Source: Ectobius pallidus (taxonomy: Eukaryota; Arthropoda; Insecta; Blattodea; Ectobiidae). Taken from it: a stretch of DNA of 64,000 nt. The stretch lies in contig CAXKWD010000006.1 in NCBI GenBank assembly GCA_964059195.1, positions 134,352,039 to 134,416,038 of the forward strand. The letters are read 5' to 3'. Made by a program: the position numbers and the translations under genes. Each line of letters starts with the position of its first letter. Position 1 is the first letter of the stretch. The notes under the pieces are model-generated. The model was not told the origin of the DNA, made no database searches, and was given only the letters and a program-made list of their open reading frames with translations. Of the stretch, positions 1 through 11,535 are shown one piece after another.

Positions 1-957
1 GTTCCCATTCTTGTGAATAAAAATTCTCCATGGACACATTTTAATAATTCTGGATCCCTGTCAACTTCATGTCCATCATCCCAAAAGTGTGCCGCTACCG
101 CTGATTTGTCTGTATTTTGATATTTGATGTGTCTTATGTGTTCTTTAGTTCTGACTTCCAATGTCCTCTTGGTTTTTCCTATATAGACTTTTTCGCAATC
201 ATTACATTTAAATTGGTAGATGCCTGATTTTTTACTGTGGTGGGGGTTCTCTAAATTTGTAGATCTGAGTAGGTTTTTTAAAGAGTATCTGTTTACAGGT
301 GCTGTTGTGATGCCATGCTTCCTGAAAACTTTTCTGAATTTATTATCAGCCCAAGGGTGGAATGTAATTTTCTTGTATTTCAAGTTTTCTTCTATTGGTT
401 TCAAGGTGGTGATCTCTCTTATTAGTTTTTGTTTTTTGCACTTTTTGATTTTCTTGTCGATCAGTTCTCTTCTGTAACCATTATTTTCTGCCGTGGTGAT
501 GATTGTATCATATTCCAGGTCATATTCTGATTTGTTGAGAGTCATGTTTACCAGTCTATGTGAGAGGGAATTGAATACAGCTTGTTTATGTGCAGTTGGA
601 TTGAAACCATTGGCTTTGATGTACGAATCAGTGTGGGTGGGCTTCCTGTGAATACCGAATTCTAGTTTGTTTTCTTGTTTTATTATTATGTTGTTTTCTT
701 GTTTTATTATTATGATATCCAAGAATGGCAGATAGTTATCTGTTTGTTCTTCTAATGTAAACTTCAGTGAACTGTCTTGTATATTAAGTAACTTAAGGGC
801 ATCTTGCGTAAGCTTTTTGGGGGTTATGGCAAAGATGTCATCAACTATACCATGTTTTGAATATGGAAGGGAAGGCAGTAGTGATTTGTACTTCCAAGTG
901 GCTCATGTATAGGTCGGCTAAAAATGGAGATAGTGGATTTCCCATAGCTAGGCCTGA
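1..957 (-). mobile_element. Penelope-like retroelement, 3' part, inverted copy
   Basis: Read on the minus strand, this is the C-terminal half of a Penelope-type reverse transcriptase running off the left edge of the window. Around 955-860 it encodes a GLAMGNPLSPFLADLYM-type RT block. Around 850-820 it carries the catalytic VDDIFAI block, with the frame broken between the two (KTWY runs into stops, a few bases appear lost before VDD). It then continues through the FLDI..KQEN linker and the GIHRKPTHTDSYIKANGFNPT segment to the GIY-YIG endonuclease (IYKFKCNDCEKVYIGKT). A 24-bp tandem duplication (about 664-711) adds eight codons in the linker. The frameshift and truncation make it a dead copy. 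It lies in the upstream intron of the sorting nexin gene. Confidence 0.85.
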
Positions 958-1920
958 TTTCACTGAAGTTTACATTAGAAGAACAAACAGATAACTATCT
1001 GCCATTCTTGGACATCAAAATAATAAAACAAGAAAACAAACTAGAATTCGGTATTCACAGGAAGCCCACCCACACTGATTCGTACATCAAAGCCAATGGT
1101 TTCAATCCAACTGCACATAAACAAGCTGTATTCAATTCCCTCTCACATAGACTGGTAAACACGACTCTCAACAAATCAGAATATGACCTGGAATATGATA
1201 CAATCATCACCACGGCAGAAAATAATGGTTACAGAAGAGAACTGATCGACAAGAAAATCAAAAAGTGCAAAAAACAAAAACTAACAAGAGAGATCACCAC
1301 CTTGAAACCAATAGAAGAAAACTTGAAATACAAGAACCACCCTTGGGCTGATAATAAATTCAGAAAAGGTTTTCAGGAAGCATGGCATCACAACAGCACC
1401 TGTAAACAGATACTCTTTAAAAAACCTACTCAGATCTACAAATTTAGAGAACCCCCACCACAGTAAAAAATCAGGCATCTACAAATTTAAATGTAATGAT
1501 TGCGAAAAAGTCTATATAGGAAAAACCAAGAGGACATTGGAAGTCAGAACTAAAGAACACATAAGACACATCAAATATCAAAATACAGACAAATCAGCGG
1601 TAGTGGCACACTTTTGGGATAATGGACATGAAGTTGACAGGGATCCAGAATTACTAAAATGTGTCCATGGACACAAGGAACTTTCAGTATGGGAAAGAAT
1701 TTTTATTCACAAGAATGGGAACCAACTGATGAACTTTGATATCCCGACTAATGAGGACCTCATCTCGAAGGTTGTACCACGTCTGCCGGAGGGTAGCACG
1801 GCAGTTGAAATATAGCTGTTGACAATGGTTGCGAAGGCACTGAAACTAGTTCAGGTAAACTATACCAAAAGTGAAGTTTTTGTGTAAAAATTCAACTCTT
1901 ATATAATTATTATGTTATAT
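958..1920 (+). mobile_element. Penelope-like retroelement, 3' part, direct copy
   Basis: This is the mirror image of the preceding copy, so the two meet head-to-head near 957-960. The plus-strand frame 1008-1466 encodes the post-RT linker (DIKIIKQENKLEFGIHRKP). It ends in a frameshift near 1460-1470, after which the GIY-YIG nuclease resumes (IYKFKCNDCEKVYIGKTKRT, about 1477-1540) and runs to a stop at about 1815. The 3' untranslated tail continues to about 1920. The GIY-YIG plus RT combination defines Penelope-like elements. The copy is 5'-truncated just upstream of the linker and cannot be autonomous. Confidence 0.85.
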
Positions 1921-2320
1921 AACTTGCAATACAATTTAATATTGCGTAGAAAGTGTTTCTAGTGGTGTAGAAAAGTCACAAATGGGATAACGGGAGTTGT
2001 TGTAACAGTCCACAGAGCTAAAATTATATCCTTTGGGGCCGGACGGAAGAGGGGTGAATGAAGGGCAAACTAAAACATTAATTTGTGCTACAGTATCATG
2101 ATAATGGTCCTATCAGTAATTGGAGGAATCAAGCTGTACTAGTTCAGAAACTGTTTCTTCAGTTATCAACAGCTGTACTTCATTTGCTGTGGCAACCCCC
2201 TGTGGATGCTGAACAAATTTTCAGGTGAGATCATCATCAGTTGGAAGTTAGTTCTTTTTTTGTATCTTCTCCCAGACTGAAAGTTTTTTGTGACCGTTGA
2301 CTCATTGATAAAGTTCAGAA

Positions 2321-2585
2321 CTGGTAAAATGTGTCCATGGTCACAAAGACCTTTCAGTCTGGAGAAGATTTTTATTTATAAGAAGAAGAACCAACTTTAG
2401 CATCTGGACCGATGGTGACATCATCTCAAAATTCGTTCATTGTCCACAGGGAGTGCTTTGGCAGTTAAAGTGTACAGCTGCTGATAATGTAAGCAACATA
2501 CAGTATTTCTGAAACTAGTACAGTACATAAGTGAATTTTAGAATTAATTTCAACTGCTTGTACAATTATTATGCAATAACTATGT
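2321..2585 (+). mobile_element. Penelope-like 3' tail, older divergent copy
   Basis: The sequence matches the end of the preceding copy (the AAATGTGTCCATGG and CACAAAGACCTTTCAGT blocks, then the 3' tail with GAAACTAGT). It carries many substitutions and stops, so it is a much older 5'-truncated insertion of the same family. Confidence 0.7.
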
Positions 2586-2768
2586 TTAAACGTAGAAGAA
2601 ATTAAAAAAGCTTAGGTGTAAATATTAAGAACAACAATTCATTACATCATTTTATGAGTGATTTGCAATGCCAAAAAAACTAATAATACAATTTCTTCAT
2701 ACAAATTATATATCATTCTTTTTCCAAACAAAGAAATCTGACAATTGATTTTTTATTTTTATTTTCAG

Positions 2769-2886
2769 CCATATGAACTCTAGTGTTAAAAATTTAGAAT
2801 TGCCTTCAAAGGCTTTGCAGTTCCTATTTGGAAAAGGCACAGGATACTTAGAGAAAGCGAGGATGCAAGTTCAGAAGTACTTAAAG
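2769..2886 (+). CDS. SNX25: SNX25-like exon (first in window)
   Basis: The acceptor TTATTTTCAG precedes it and the donor GTAAGA follows. It starts with one base completing a codon, then reads HMNSSVKNLELPSKALQFLF and KARMQVQKYLK, and ends in phase 0. Confidence 0.82.
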
Positions 2887-5800
2887 GTAAGACAATATTA
2901 TTATGTAATGTACTGAACGTGCCTTTTCAATATAATTCACATTTGTATGCTGCAACATCTCAGTCCTCAAACAACAGTTGCAAATATGCATTCATGAAAC
3001 CACAAAATATTGTTTCTGCTGAACATTACATGAGAGTATGGTATTTTAAGAGAAAAATTCTTCTGACACTAGAACTCAAACCCATGACCTTAGGCTTTCC
3101 ATGCCAATGTTCTACCAACTGAGCTAGCCAGAATTAAATTCACAGCGCCAGATGGAATCTCTCTCCTATGTTTGATTACCCTTAATGGTTCACCGCAATA
3201 GTTCAAGCGATTTCAATTAATTGTCCTTCAATTAAAAATTGATCAGTGTGTTTATTGGTGAAAAATATAATTATTATATATGATACAATTGTTAGAATTA
3301 TAATGATGATTATTAGGGCATGGCTTGCAGTGCACCATGTTTATGATCTCTCAGGTTTGTATTTTCATTTACTATTTGTGGTTTAACAGGAATTATCTTA
3401 GCTAATTCATCCGTTGATTACCCTTAATGGTTCACCTCACTGAAGACTTTTTTTGTTATATACAGTATTTTGTGATTTTGTGACCAGGTTTCCACAATTA
3501 TTGTAAGTAAGATTTAAGATGTAGATGGGTGATTCTTCAAATATGGGAAAATTTGCGTTCCGGAGTGATATTTCCCTTCAAATTCAACTTTAAACAAAAA
3601 TTAAAATAAAAGTTTGTTTCTACTACTTCCATACTACAACTATCAGTTTGAAATGTCACTAACTTTAAATTCTGATATTCCAAAATCGAATTTAATTCAA
3701 TGAAATGTCATCCACATGCCCTGTCCCAAACCTCGGTTTTGTATTTTCTAATGCATTTTTCCACAAAACAAAATGTTATTTCCTTTTCAACTTTTTTCCT
3801 GTCAATGAGTATGAATGGGTGAAGAATATTAACCCCTAAAAAATAAAATGAAATAAAATTGTCACCCCACCTTATGAACATAAAGAATGTCCCAAGGGTT
3901 TTTGGTCATCCACATGGCTGAAAAGAATAGAATTTTTTCTGCAGAAATGAGAAATTTGTAAAACTGGCAACAGTGTTAGAAAGCCAACAGGACAGCTTGT
4001 GGTTGAATTGTAAGGTTGAATTGTAAGGTTGAATTTTGCTTGCTTACAAACAGTTTGGGATTAACAAAGGACTTTGTATCATTTTCAAGGAAAACGTTTT
4101 TATTCCCCGTCATTAACATGGCTTCTAGAAAGTAGGCAGAAAGTGAATATTAATTAATTTTGATTATGCACTATGATAAACCTTCCAATTCAAAGTACCT
4201 GACTGAAGTTGAGCCTACAGAGGTTTAGAAATGGCTTGCTGAGACCACTTAAACTCCTTTTTTGTCATCCACATGCCTGATTTTTGTGTCATCCACATGT
4301 CTTATGAAGGGGTATGTGGATGACTCTCAAGTCATGTAGATGATAAATTTAGGATACTATTGTGTTTGCGGTGTCTGTGACCTGTACTTAAGATCTTAAA
4401 ACTGATTAAATGAATTTCTGCTTGATTCCCCCCTCCCCCAAAACCATAAAAACACAGTCTCGTTAAAATTACATTAATGCCGGAGTATGCACACAAATTT
4501 GCAAATTTGATGCAAAATCAACTGAAGTATGCTGAGAAAAATATGAAATCACATAAAGAAAAGCAGATTGTTGCCAAAGTTAGTCATTAATGTGTCCTTC
4601 TGCCATCCACATGTACACGGATGTCATCCACATGGCTTTAAAAAAATAAAGAAATTAAAATAAATAAAAATATAAACATTTAAGCTCTGCTGGTGTCATA
4701 TTATAATCAAGTAACCCCTGAAGTATTTTTGTGATTGTTTTGAGATTTTTTAAGCAAAGTAAAAAATTTGGATTTCACACACTCCAAATTTTCCCGTATT
4801 TGAAGAATCACCCAGATATGCATACATGAAACCACAGAATATTGTTTCTGCTGAATATTACATGAAAATATTTTAGGAGAAAATTTCCTCTGACATTGGG
4901 ACTCAAACGTGTGTCCATCAACTTTCCATGCTGAAACTCTGTCAACTGAGATAGTTGCCAAAAAATATAACAATCATAGGTCCCTAATTCATTCAAATGT
5001 TATAGCCTTGTAATTATTTATTATTAATTCTTTAAATGATTATACACACCACCGCAAAAGTGTACAATTAATTGACTATTTCTAACGTGATCAATATTTT
5101 CAACCAAGTACTACTAGTTTTATGTTTTCTTTATATTTTTCTCAATCAGAAATGATTAACAAACCAATAAAGACATTTTAATAAGTGTAATATATTAATC
5201 TCTTATCAAGGAGCTTATTATCAAGCAAAAGCTTTATTTTGAGAAGGCTTACATCTAAGAGAACACTTGCATGCTACCTTATTAACTTACATGTTTTTTT
5301 ATAGTTTGTGTTGGAGGATGATCGGTTGAATCAAAGCGAAGCTTTGTACTCATTTCTAAGTCCAAGTTCTGAACATCTGAAGCAGAATTCTCCATCACCA
5401 AAAAAGTCCAAATTTTCGTTAGCAACTCTTTTTAAAAGGTAAGTATACATCAACTGGTGTTCCATGCCATGGAATGCAATCTTTATGCTATTGCTTTGTT
5501 TGCTATTGCTTTTCCCTGTGGTTTAGAGTGAAGATAATATTACAGTCAACAGGACTCTGCTGTCCAAATATTTGATTGATTAAGAGAAATGGTTTGATTA
5601 GTTACTACATATCTCTATATGTATAAAAGGCTTTGTCCTGACTGACTGAATGAATGACTGACTGAATGACAGGAATCAACGTACAGCCTAAACTATAACA
5701 GGTAGAGACTTGGAATTTTGACAGTACCTTCGCTTCATAATGTAGGTGCTCACTAAGAAAGGATTTTGAAAAATTCTGATTCTAAATGCCAAAAATTAAA

Positions 5801-8800
5801 TGTTTTTGAAAATACTTAATCCCTTTTTACATGGAATTATCAAAACAAATTCACAGAACGTATTGTTACCAGTGGTATCAGGTGGGCTTGGATTAAATTA
5901 AATGGATGTTTGACAAATTAGAGAAGGTATCATTATAATTCATATTATCTATATTAATAAAAGGAATTCTCCTCGATGTCCAGCGAAATCTACTGAACGC
6001 AGAGATCTGAAATTTTAAACATAGGTGTGCTGAAGGGTCGGAAAATGCACCTCGAAGCCGGAATTTTAATTTTAGTTTTCGTTCGTGAGTTACGAGTGAA
6101 AAACTGGCAAAAAACGTGCATTTTTTGCGTTTTAAAAACATAAGTTTTCAGTTATACATTTCAATGTCAAATCAATTACAGTTGGCTTTGGCTATTTTTG
6201 TAAAACTTTGAAAACAAAACTTTCGCGATCGCTTGAATGTTGTAAGCCCTAAATATGGTCAAACGTTGTTTTATTTGGACGAATCTCACTATACAGAGGT
6301 TTTCTTGGCCAAGAAACTCGAATCTGAGGTCGCTTTTACCAGTCGATGCTATCTGATCGTGGTATGTAGTCCATGCGATTTAGGTGTTAATAAATGTAAT
6401 GATTTAACTATTATGCTCTTAATTTTTAATTCTTGAAATAATTATCGCGGGCGAAGCCGCAGGCACATGCTAGTAATTGTATATAGGCATAGAATAATAC
6501 AGGAAAAAGTAAATATGGTGTATATTCAATACATCACTAAAAATGTTTACTTCCTCTGTCCGTACCATAGGTACTATAGGTATAGGAAGTAAAGTGTTCG
6601 ACCTTGAAATTTGAAGTTGAGTTGGATAAATTCTTCATTGTCAAAGAAGTTGATAAATTGCCATAGTCTGGTTATTGTTGATTTTGTCTTTCAGTTAAAA
6701 AATATGGAAAGCAATTTACTTTGCTAAGCCAGCAGATGTTGTTGTGAAGCAAAAGTTGTGTGCATGGCACCAAGTTCCACAACGTAATTTCCCCCTCCTG
6801 TTTTTACTTTTGATATAGTATAAACTGTGGAGTTCAAGTAAAAAGGCTTTGGGGTCCTGAGTCCAACATTTGAAGACCCTTATTATAGTGTGTTACTCAG
6901 CATACTGTAAGGTATTTAACATATAGGAAACTCCCGATTATCTATGTTAATTGGGGGCAAGTCATGAACGAATAAACCAAGGTTAGAATTCTATTCTAGT
7001 TTAAGACTATGTTTTCAAAGGCTACTGATATAACCTAATGTGATTTTAATAGGCTACAAAGTTTGTCATAATGCTCGTTATTTTTAAGAGTTTCATTAAG
7101 AGTGTATATCACAAAAGAAGTCTGGGGGTTGCTCCTGTATTGACTTAAGCAAAGACCTGCTTTGCTGAACATGTCTTTCTAAACTGCAAGTCTACAGCTG
7201 CCAGATACTCTTCCCCTCAGCCAGCAAGGTTCATGTCACCATACTATAAATTGTAGTTTTAAAAAGAGAGGTAGAACCTTTCATGGAAATCTGACCAATA
7301 GATATTCGGGAGTTTGCTGTATATTATAACAAGATTAATATATAAATCCACTTGTTTGTGAAATTAACAAAAAAATTAAAAAGCTTCCTTTCTACCTGTC
7401 GGGTCCAGGAGAAATATCTTATGGAGATAATTACTCAAGGAAAGAAATGGTGTAATTTGGTTGTAAAAAATCTTATGTGACTTTCCCATCCTAACATAAA
7501 TCTTGCCATTTATATGTTGAATCAACATCCAAAATTCTGGAATTAGAATGCATAGAAACAGTTTCTTTCGGGTTTCAGTATAAAAATTCCTATCACTGTC
7601 CTCTTGTTTTTTTTAACAGTCTTTGAGGTTGATTTAATTATTAATAATTGCAGCGCCGATCAAATCCGGGAACTATCAAGCAGTGGTACAACTGGCAAAG
7701 ACAGTGATGACGAAGACGTGACACTGCTGCTTGATGATAATGAAGGAAAGAGCCTTGTCCTAGGTGATCAGGAAATGGATGGGATTGCTGAGCCATTGTA
7801 CAGATTGCTGGGTGAAGTATTTGATCTTCACGGTGTGTTCAAGTGGCTCAGAAAAACTCTCATTACTTTTGTACAAATTACATATGGCAGAACAATAAAT
7901 AGGTAAGCTGGTTCAGGATACTTACAAATTAATTATTTCATGTTTTTACAGTAGGCTGATGATATGTTAGTGGAACAAGTATTTTGATATTATTGAGATA
8001 AAATATATATATATTCAGTACATTGTCTTGTTTGCTTTTTTTGGGGCGTAAAATTAATAGTTTCCGTGATAAGGGGTTTTAAGAATTTGGCTATTTGCAT
8101 TAACCCCTTTTTTATTAATTTTTTTCCTAGCCATGTTCAAAATACTTTTTTAAGGATATGAATGCAAAGAAGAAAAGACTATTTTTTATAGTGTGATACA
8201 AAGTTTATGTGAAAAATGAATTCAAAGAGAAAATATATTAAATTGTATTGGAAGTTAACACAATGAACTTATATAACGTAATAAAAAATTATATGAGTTG
8301 AATTTAACACTAAACTTCACTTTCAGTATAGTTTACCTTTACTAGTTTCAATGTCATCGTTACCATTGTCAACAACTTTACTTCAACAGCCATTGCACCC
8401 TCCCATGGACCGAGACAAATTGTATCCTTTCAAAGGCAAAATTATGCTTAAACATTCTGGAATATGATCCCAGTTCACAAGCGTGCGGGAATATATCATG
8501 AAGAATACTTTAGAGGGGGGCCTTATAATGAGCCACGATTAAGTTGCAAACCAGTTAAACCACCCCCAGATAATAGAGAATTGGCTGTATTATATAAAAT
8601 GTACTTGAATTAATCATGTTAACAAAATGGACCTCTTGATTGGTTTGAAACTTTTAAAGAAATAGCATTTGTGTGTATTATGCATTATTGTAAAAATTTC
8701 ATAATGAAATATCCAAATTGAGCTTATAACAAATTAAAATGTTCTCACTTTGTTATGATATTCCTAGCAGCAGTACACTCTCCCTTACGAAAAGGTATAA

Positions 8801-11535
8801 TTGGTATGGAAACTATAGACAAATGGGATGGGTTGGTTTGTCTGCTGTATAACCGAAATTAAACTAACAAGCATGTATATCTCTTTTTAGCATATTACTC
8901 ATATCTACTAAAGAGTGAGACAGACATACTTGTTTACTTTAAGATCATAATAAGAGTGAACAGTCAATACCTACTCATCTCACTGTCTAAAACATTTCCA
9001 TAACGACCTGACTTTGCAAAACATCAAACATTTTAGCCCTTAAGCGCAAATCTTACAGTTGAATAACTCGTTTGTTTATCAAGATTCTGTCATAAAATTT
9101 GAATGATAGTTTAAACAAGTAATTTATTATCTCACCGTAAACAAAACGTGATAGATAAAAACTGTCCATTTTCCTGTTTAAATATTTAATTTGTTGTCAG
9201 TTTTCATAGTTACTCTGAACGAAAATCATAAAAACATCATTTAAGATTTGAAATACATAAATTTGTATTCAGAATGGTTTACATATTTTATAACCATGAA
9301 GCGTGTGCATCTTAATGCCCTTAACAATTCATCCATCACTACAGCTAATCCCCCATTTTCATTAAACTTTTAAATATGACCATCTCACTTTTCATAACTT
9401 TCACATATTAGAATGTGCAAAAAAATCTGAGACCCCACAGTGATAACCTTTTAACTTTTGTATGGAATGACCCTGCTGATAGTTTTTTTCTTTTAAAAAT
9501 AAATAAATAAAAGAGCTACATTAACCATCATACTGGTATTGACTTTATTTTACCAATATTCTGTTGTAAATGGTGTATGGCTTTTTTTGGTGCGTGTGTA
9601 ATTTGCATTTATATTACTTTCAGGCAAGTCTGTGAGACTGTGAGCTGGTTATTTTCTGAACCAATGATGTATTACTATATTAAACTATTAATTAAATCAT
9701 GGTGGCCAAATGGCAAGCTCATACAAACATCAGTTCCGAAAACAGAGGAGGAAAAATTGAAGACAAGGTAAAGGTATTCTTTAAAACAAAACTTAAAAGC
9801 TAAATTACTTGTTTTTGTTGTGAGTGTCCTTAATATAATGGAGTTAAGTCATACTTTATTCTGATTGAATTTAATCTGTAATATATAACTATACGAATCA
9901 TGGAAAATGGTGTGTGCCAATCCCTGTTGACTCTTCATATGCTGCTGCCATACTTGTCGGAAGGAAGTGTAGATTTCCTGCGACTATTCCCAGGAGACGC
10001 ATGACTGCTTACCAATCTTACTTATTCAAACTTCATAGCTCAACAACCATATGCTCTAAAAACATGGTTTTTCCTCAGCTGACATCAGAAACATTTTGTG
10101 TGTCTCATGGTACATTTGACATCTTTAGTTCATGTATAGTTTCACAACATAATCCTTCTGTTAGGCATGGAGTTACCTCAACTGAGCATTGTTGCATCAC
10201 TATCATTCGCTGCTCACACAAGCGGCTCTCACTGAAGCCTCACTTGATTTTGCTTCGTATAGTGTTAGCTGTATAGTGAGTAGGAATCACATAGTGAAGT
10301 GGTAATCTCAACAATTGAGGTTAACTGATGAGACGAAGATATGAAAACATTGTTCTGAGGTAAAACATCTTTCTAGTGAAGTGTATATGTTTTCATAAGT
10401 ATGTTTATTGATAATTTAATCTGTATAATGTTTTTTTTAATGTCAATTGCTAATTTTCATTTTCTGTTTCTTACAGATCTGATGCTCGAGAGCAGTTTCT
10501 CACCAATATTCCAGAAGTACTGAGCAACTTAGTTGGTCAGCAGAGTGCACGCAGAGGAGCTATGAAGGTGTTCGAAACACTTCAAGACCCTAGACTCAAC
10601 AAGCAACTCTTCTATGTAAGTATTTTGTAGTATTCTAGAAAATATTCTTCTATGTAAGTATTCTTTAACATGTTTTATGTTACAAGGAATGAATGTTAAA
10701 GGCAGAAATAAAATAATCTGTAGCTATGAGAGGAAAAAACATTAATATAACTGTAGGAGAACATAAATCATGAGAATATAAAAAGTGGGTCTTAATGTAT
10801 TCTCTTACTTTAATGGATTCTGTTTCTTTGTTATTTCTTCTCATTGCAAGTCATATGTCTTTTTAATACACTTGTTTCTGTATTTACCGTATTGGCCCAA
10901 AAATAAGACGATCCTGAATGTTTGAAGGGTAGTTAAGAAAAAATAAATAAAATAGCTTATTAGTACATTTTGCTTCACATAAAACAGAATTTTGAAGTTC
11001 ATGTCGTAACTTCTTCTCTCGCCTTTATTTACGCATTGAGACAATGAAGATGCTTTCTTTTCCACATGGTCTGCCATGACTGGTGGTCAAACAAAAGCTT
11101 TACGCGTAGAGAATAGAGACGCCAGGCAAGTAACAGTGCAGTACAAACAGAAGCACAAAGTCGGGAAAAATTAGTTCGGTAAAGTTCGGTGAACTTCTGC
11201 GCGACTTGACCTTGGATCGGACGCACGTCATTTGCCTGGGGATACCCGCTGCATCACCGTTGCACACGTGCCCAGCTGCATTAATGAATGGAGAGTGGTT
11301 GAGTCTTAGGCTGCGCGTATAAGACGAGTATAGTTTTTTTAATTCACATTTTCAGGGAAAAAACATCGTCTTATATTCAGGCCAATACCGTATTACCATA
11401 GACCATTTTTTAATAATATTTTATACACTTAACTGTCAAAATGCTATATTTCTAACAATTAAATTTTCCTGTTTGTTCTAGGATCTTTTTGAGGTGCTAC
11501 TCTTTGAGCTTTGTCCTGAACTTAAGGGCCAGTGA
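2769..11535 (+). CDS. SNX25: Sorting nexin 25-like (snazarus), last six coding exons, 5' incomplete
   Basis: Six exons with consistent phases and GT/AG boundaries join to about 279 residues: 2769-2886, 5305-5438, 7654-7902, 9624-9767, 10477-10615 and 11482-11535 (stop TGA). The product carries the linker after the PX domain (YLEKARMQVQKYLK, ALYSFLSPSSEHLK), an acidic insert (DSDDEDVTLLLDD), and the whole nexin C-terminal domain: EPLYRLLGEVFDL, KWLRKTLITFVQITYGRTIN, ETVSWLFSEPMMYYYIKLL, WPNGKL, NLVGQQSARRGAMKVFETLQ and LLFELCPEL. This order and wording fit SNX25 and its fly orthologue snazarus, PXA/RGS/PX proteins that act at membrane contact sites and in endosomal and lipid traffic. The PXA, RGS and PX parts lie upstream of the window. 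Introns hold Penelope tails, SINEs, a Sola-like MITE and a Helitron. The family call is firm; orthology is from recognised sequence, not a search. Confidence 0.88.
2955..3140 (-). repeat. tRNA-derived SINE, copy 1
   Basis: On the minus strand, a tRNA-like head has an A-box-like TAGCTCAGTTGG and a B-box-like GGGTTTGAGTTC. A body follows that includes AGCAGAAACAATATT and TGGTTTCATG. It shares head and body with the copy at 4814-4965. Confidence 0.65.
3527..4813. mobile_element. Sola-like non-autonomous element with AGAT duplication
   Basis: Inverted termini GGGTGATTCTTCAAATA and TATTTGAAGAATCACCC (in full about 27 bp with one mismatch) bound 1287 bp. The flanks are an exact 4-bp direct repeat AGAT (3523-3526 and 4814-4817). 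No transposase frame is present. The interior carries the motif GTCATCCACATG at least five times exactly (3707, 3905, 4264, 4288, 4623), plus a near-inverted copy at 4313 and a variant at 4602. A 13-bp unit, GGTTGAATTGTAA, is repeated in tandem at 4001-4036. The right end abuts a SINE. GGGT termini plus a 4-bp duplication suggest the Sola superfamily; this is inferred. Confidence 0.75.
4814..4965 (-). repeat. tRNA-derived SINE, copy 2
   Basis: Same family as 2955-3140: on the minus strand a tRNA-like head (ATCTCAGTTGACAGAG, B box CGTTTGAGTCCC) and the body with CAGCAGAAACAATATTCTG. Its left end is defined by insertion of the GGGTGATTC element. Confidence 0.6.
5305..5438 (+). CDS. SNX25: SNX25-like exon
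   Basis: The acceptor TTTTTATAG and donor GTAAGT bound it. It encodes FVLEDDRLNQSEALYSFLSP, then SSEHLKQNSPSPKKSKFSLA, and ends in phase 2 (AG). This is the segment just before the nexin C-terminal domain. Confidence 0.85.
5618..5900 (+). repeat. Degenerate repeat with Helitron-like 5' start and TGAC-rich tract
   Basis: It starts like the Helitron at 5948 (TCTATATGTATAAAAG). A short tandem of ACTGACTGAATG units follows at about 5639-5670, then GTACAGCCTAAACTATAACAG, a pattern common in arthropod repeats. No 3' end was found. Confidence 0.4.
5948..6473 (+). mobile_element. Non-autonomous Helitron
   Basis: It begins TCTATATTAATAAAAG directly after an A. It ends with the GC-rich hairpin GCGGGCGAAGCCGC followed by AGGCACATGCTAG directly before a T. 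The 5' TC, the hairpin about 10 bases before a 3' CTAG, and insertion between A and T are the Helitron hallmarks. There is no Rep/helicase frame in the 526 bp. Related sequence recurs at 29390-29620 and, inverted, at 36430-37345. Confidence 0.75.
6924..7319. mobile_element. TA-flanked MITE with ACTCCCGA termini
   Basis: The left end TAGGAAACTCCCGATTATC and right end ATATTCGGGAGTTTGCTG are inverted repeats. They are flanked by TA on both sides (6922-6923, 7320-7321). This fits a Tc1/mariner/pogo-type MITE of 396 bp without coding capacity. A second left end of this family occurs at about 24192. Confidence 0.6.
7654..7902 (+). CDS. SNX25: SNX25-like exon, start of nexin C-terminal domain
   Basis: The acceptor AATTGCAG and donor GTAAGC bound it. 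The exon completes the Ser codon split from the previous exon. It encodes an acidic insert (DSDDEDVTLLLDDNEG) and then EPLYRLLGEVFDLHGVFKWL and RKTLITFVQITYGRTIN, the opening of the nexin C-terminal domain. Confidence 0.88.
8255..8415 (-). mobile_element. Penelope-like 3' tail fragment
   Basis: The reverse complement matches the untranslated 3' tail at 1800-1920 (GTTGACAATGG, GAAACTAGT, GGTAAACTATAC). It is a third, inverted, short copy in an SNX25 intron. Confidence 0.65.
8416..9623 (+). other. SNX25-like intron, no recognisable feature
   Basis: AT-rich intron sequence. I see no coding frame of note, no paired termini and no RNA gene. Confidence 0.6.
9624..9767 (+). CDS. SNX25: SNX25-like exon
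   Basis: The acceptor ACTTTCAG and donor GTAAAG bound it. It encodes QVCETVSWLFSEPMMYYYIK, then LLIKSWWPNGKL and a charged tail KTEEEKLKT. This is the conserved core of the nexin C-terminal domain (SWxFSE, WPNGKL). Confidence 0.88.
9768..10476 (+). other. SNX25-like intron
   Basis: A 120-codon plus-strand frame (9914-10276) lies here. It has no family resemblance I recognise and no splice context, so I treat it as chance. Confidence 0.5.
10477..10615 (+). CDS. SNX25: SNX25-like exon
   Basis: The acceptor TTCTTACAG and donor GTAAGT bound it. It encodes SDAREQFLTNIPEVLSNLVG, QQSARRGAMKVFETLQDPRL and NKQLFY. The LVGQQ-AR block and the following helix are diagnostic of the SNX25-type C terminus. 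Confidence 0.9.
10887..11390. mobile_element. TIR element with GTATTGGCC ends
   Basis: The left end CCGTATTGGCCCAAAAATAA and right end TATTCAGGCCAATACCG are inverted repeats that continue into AAGACGAT / ATCGTCTT. It is about 500 bp with no transposase frame. The target duplication is unclear, so the superfamily is open. Confidence 0.6.
11482..11535 (+). CDS. SNX25: SNX25-like terminal exon with stop
   Basis: The acceptor GTTCTAG precedes DLFEVLLFELCPELKGQ and TGA. The LLFELCPEL ending matches the extreme C terminus of SNX25 proteins. Confidence 0.87.
   Translation, partial: DLFEVLLFELCPELKGQ

Noticed and set aside
9914..10276. 120-codon open frame in an SNX25 intron
   Set aside because: No recognisable motif and no splice or start context; the true exon follows at 10477.
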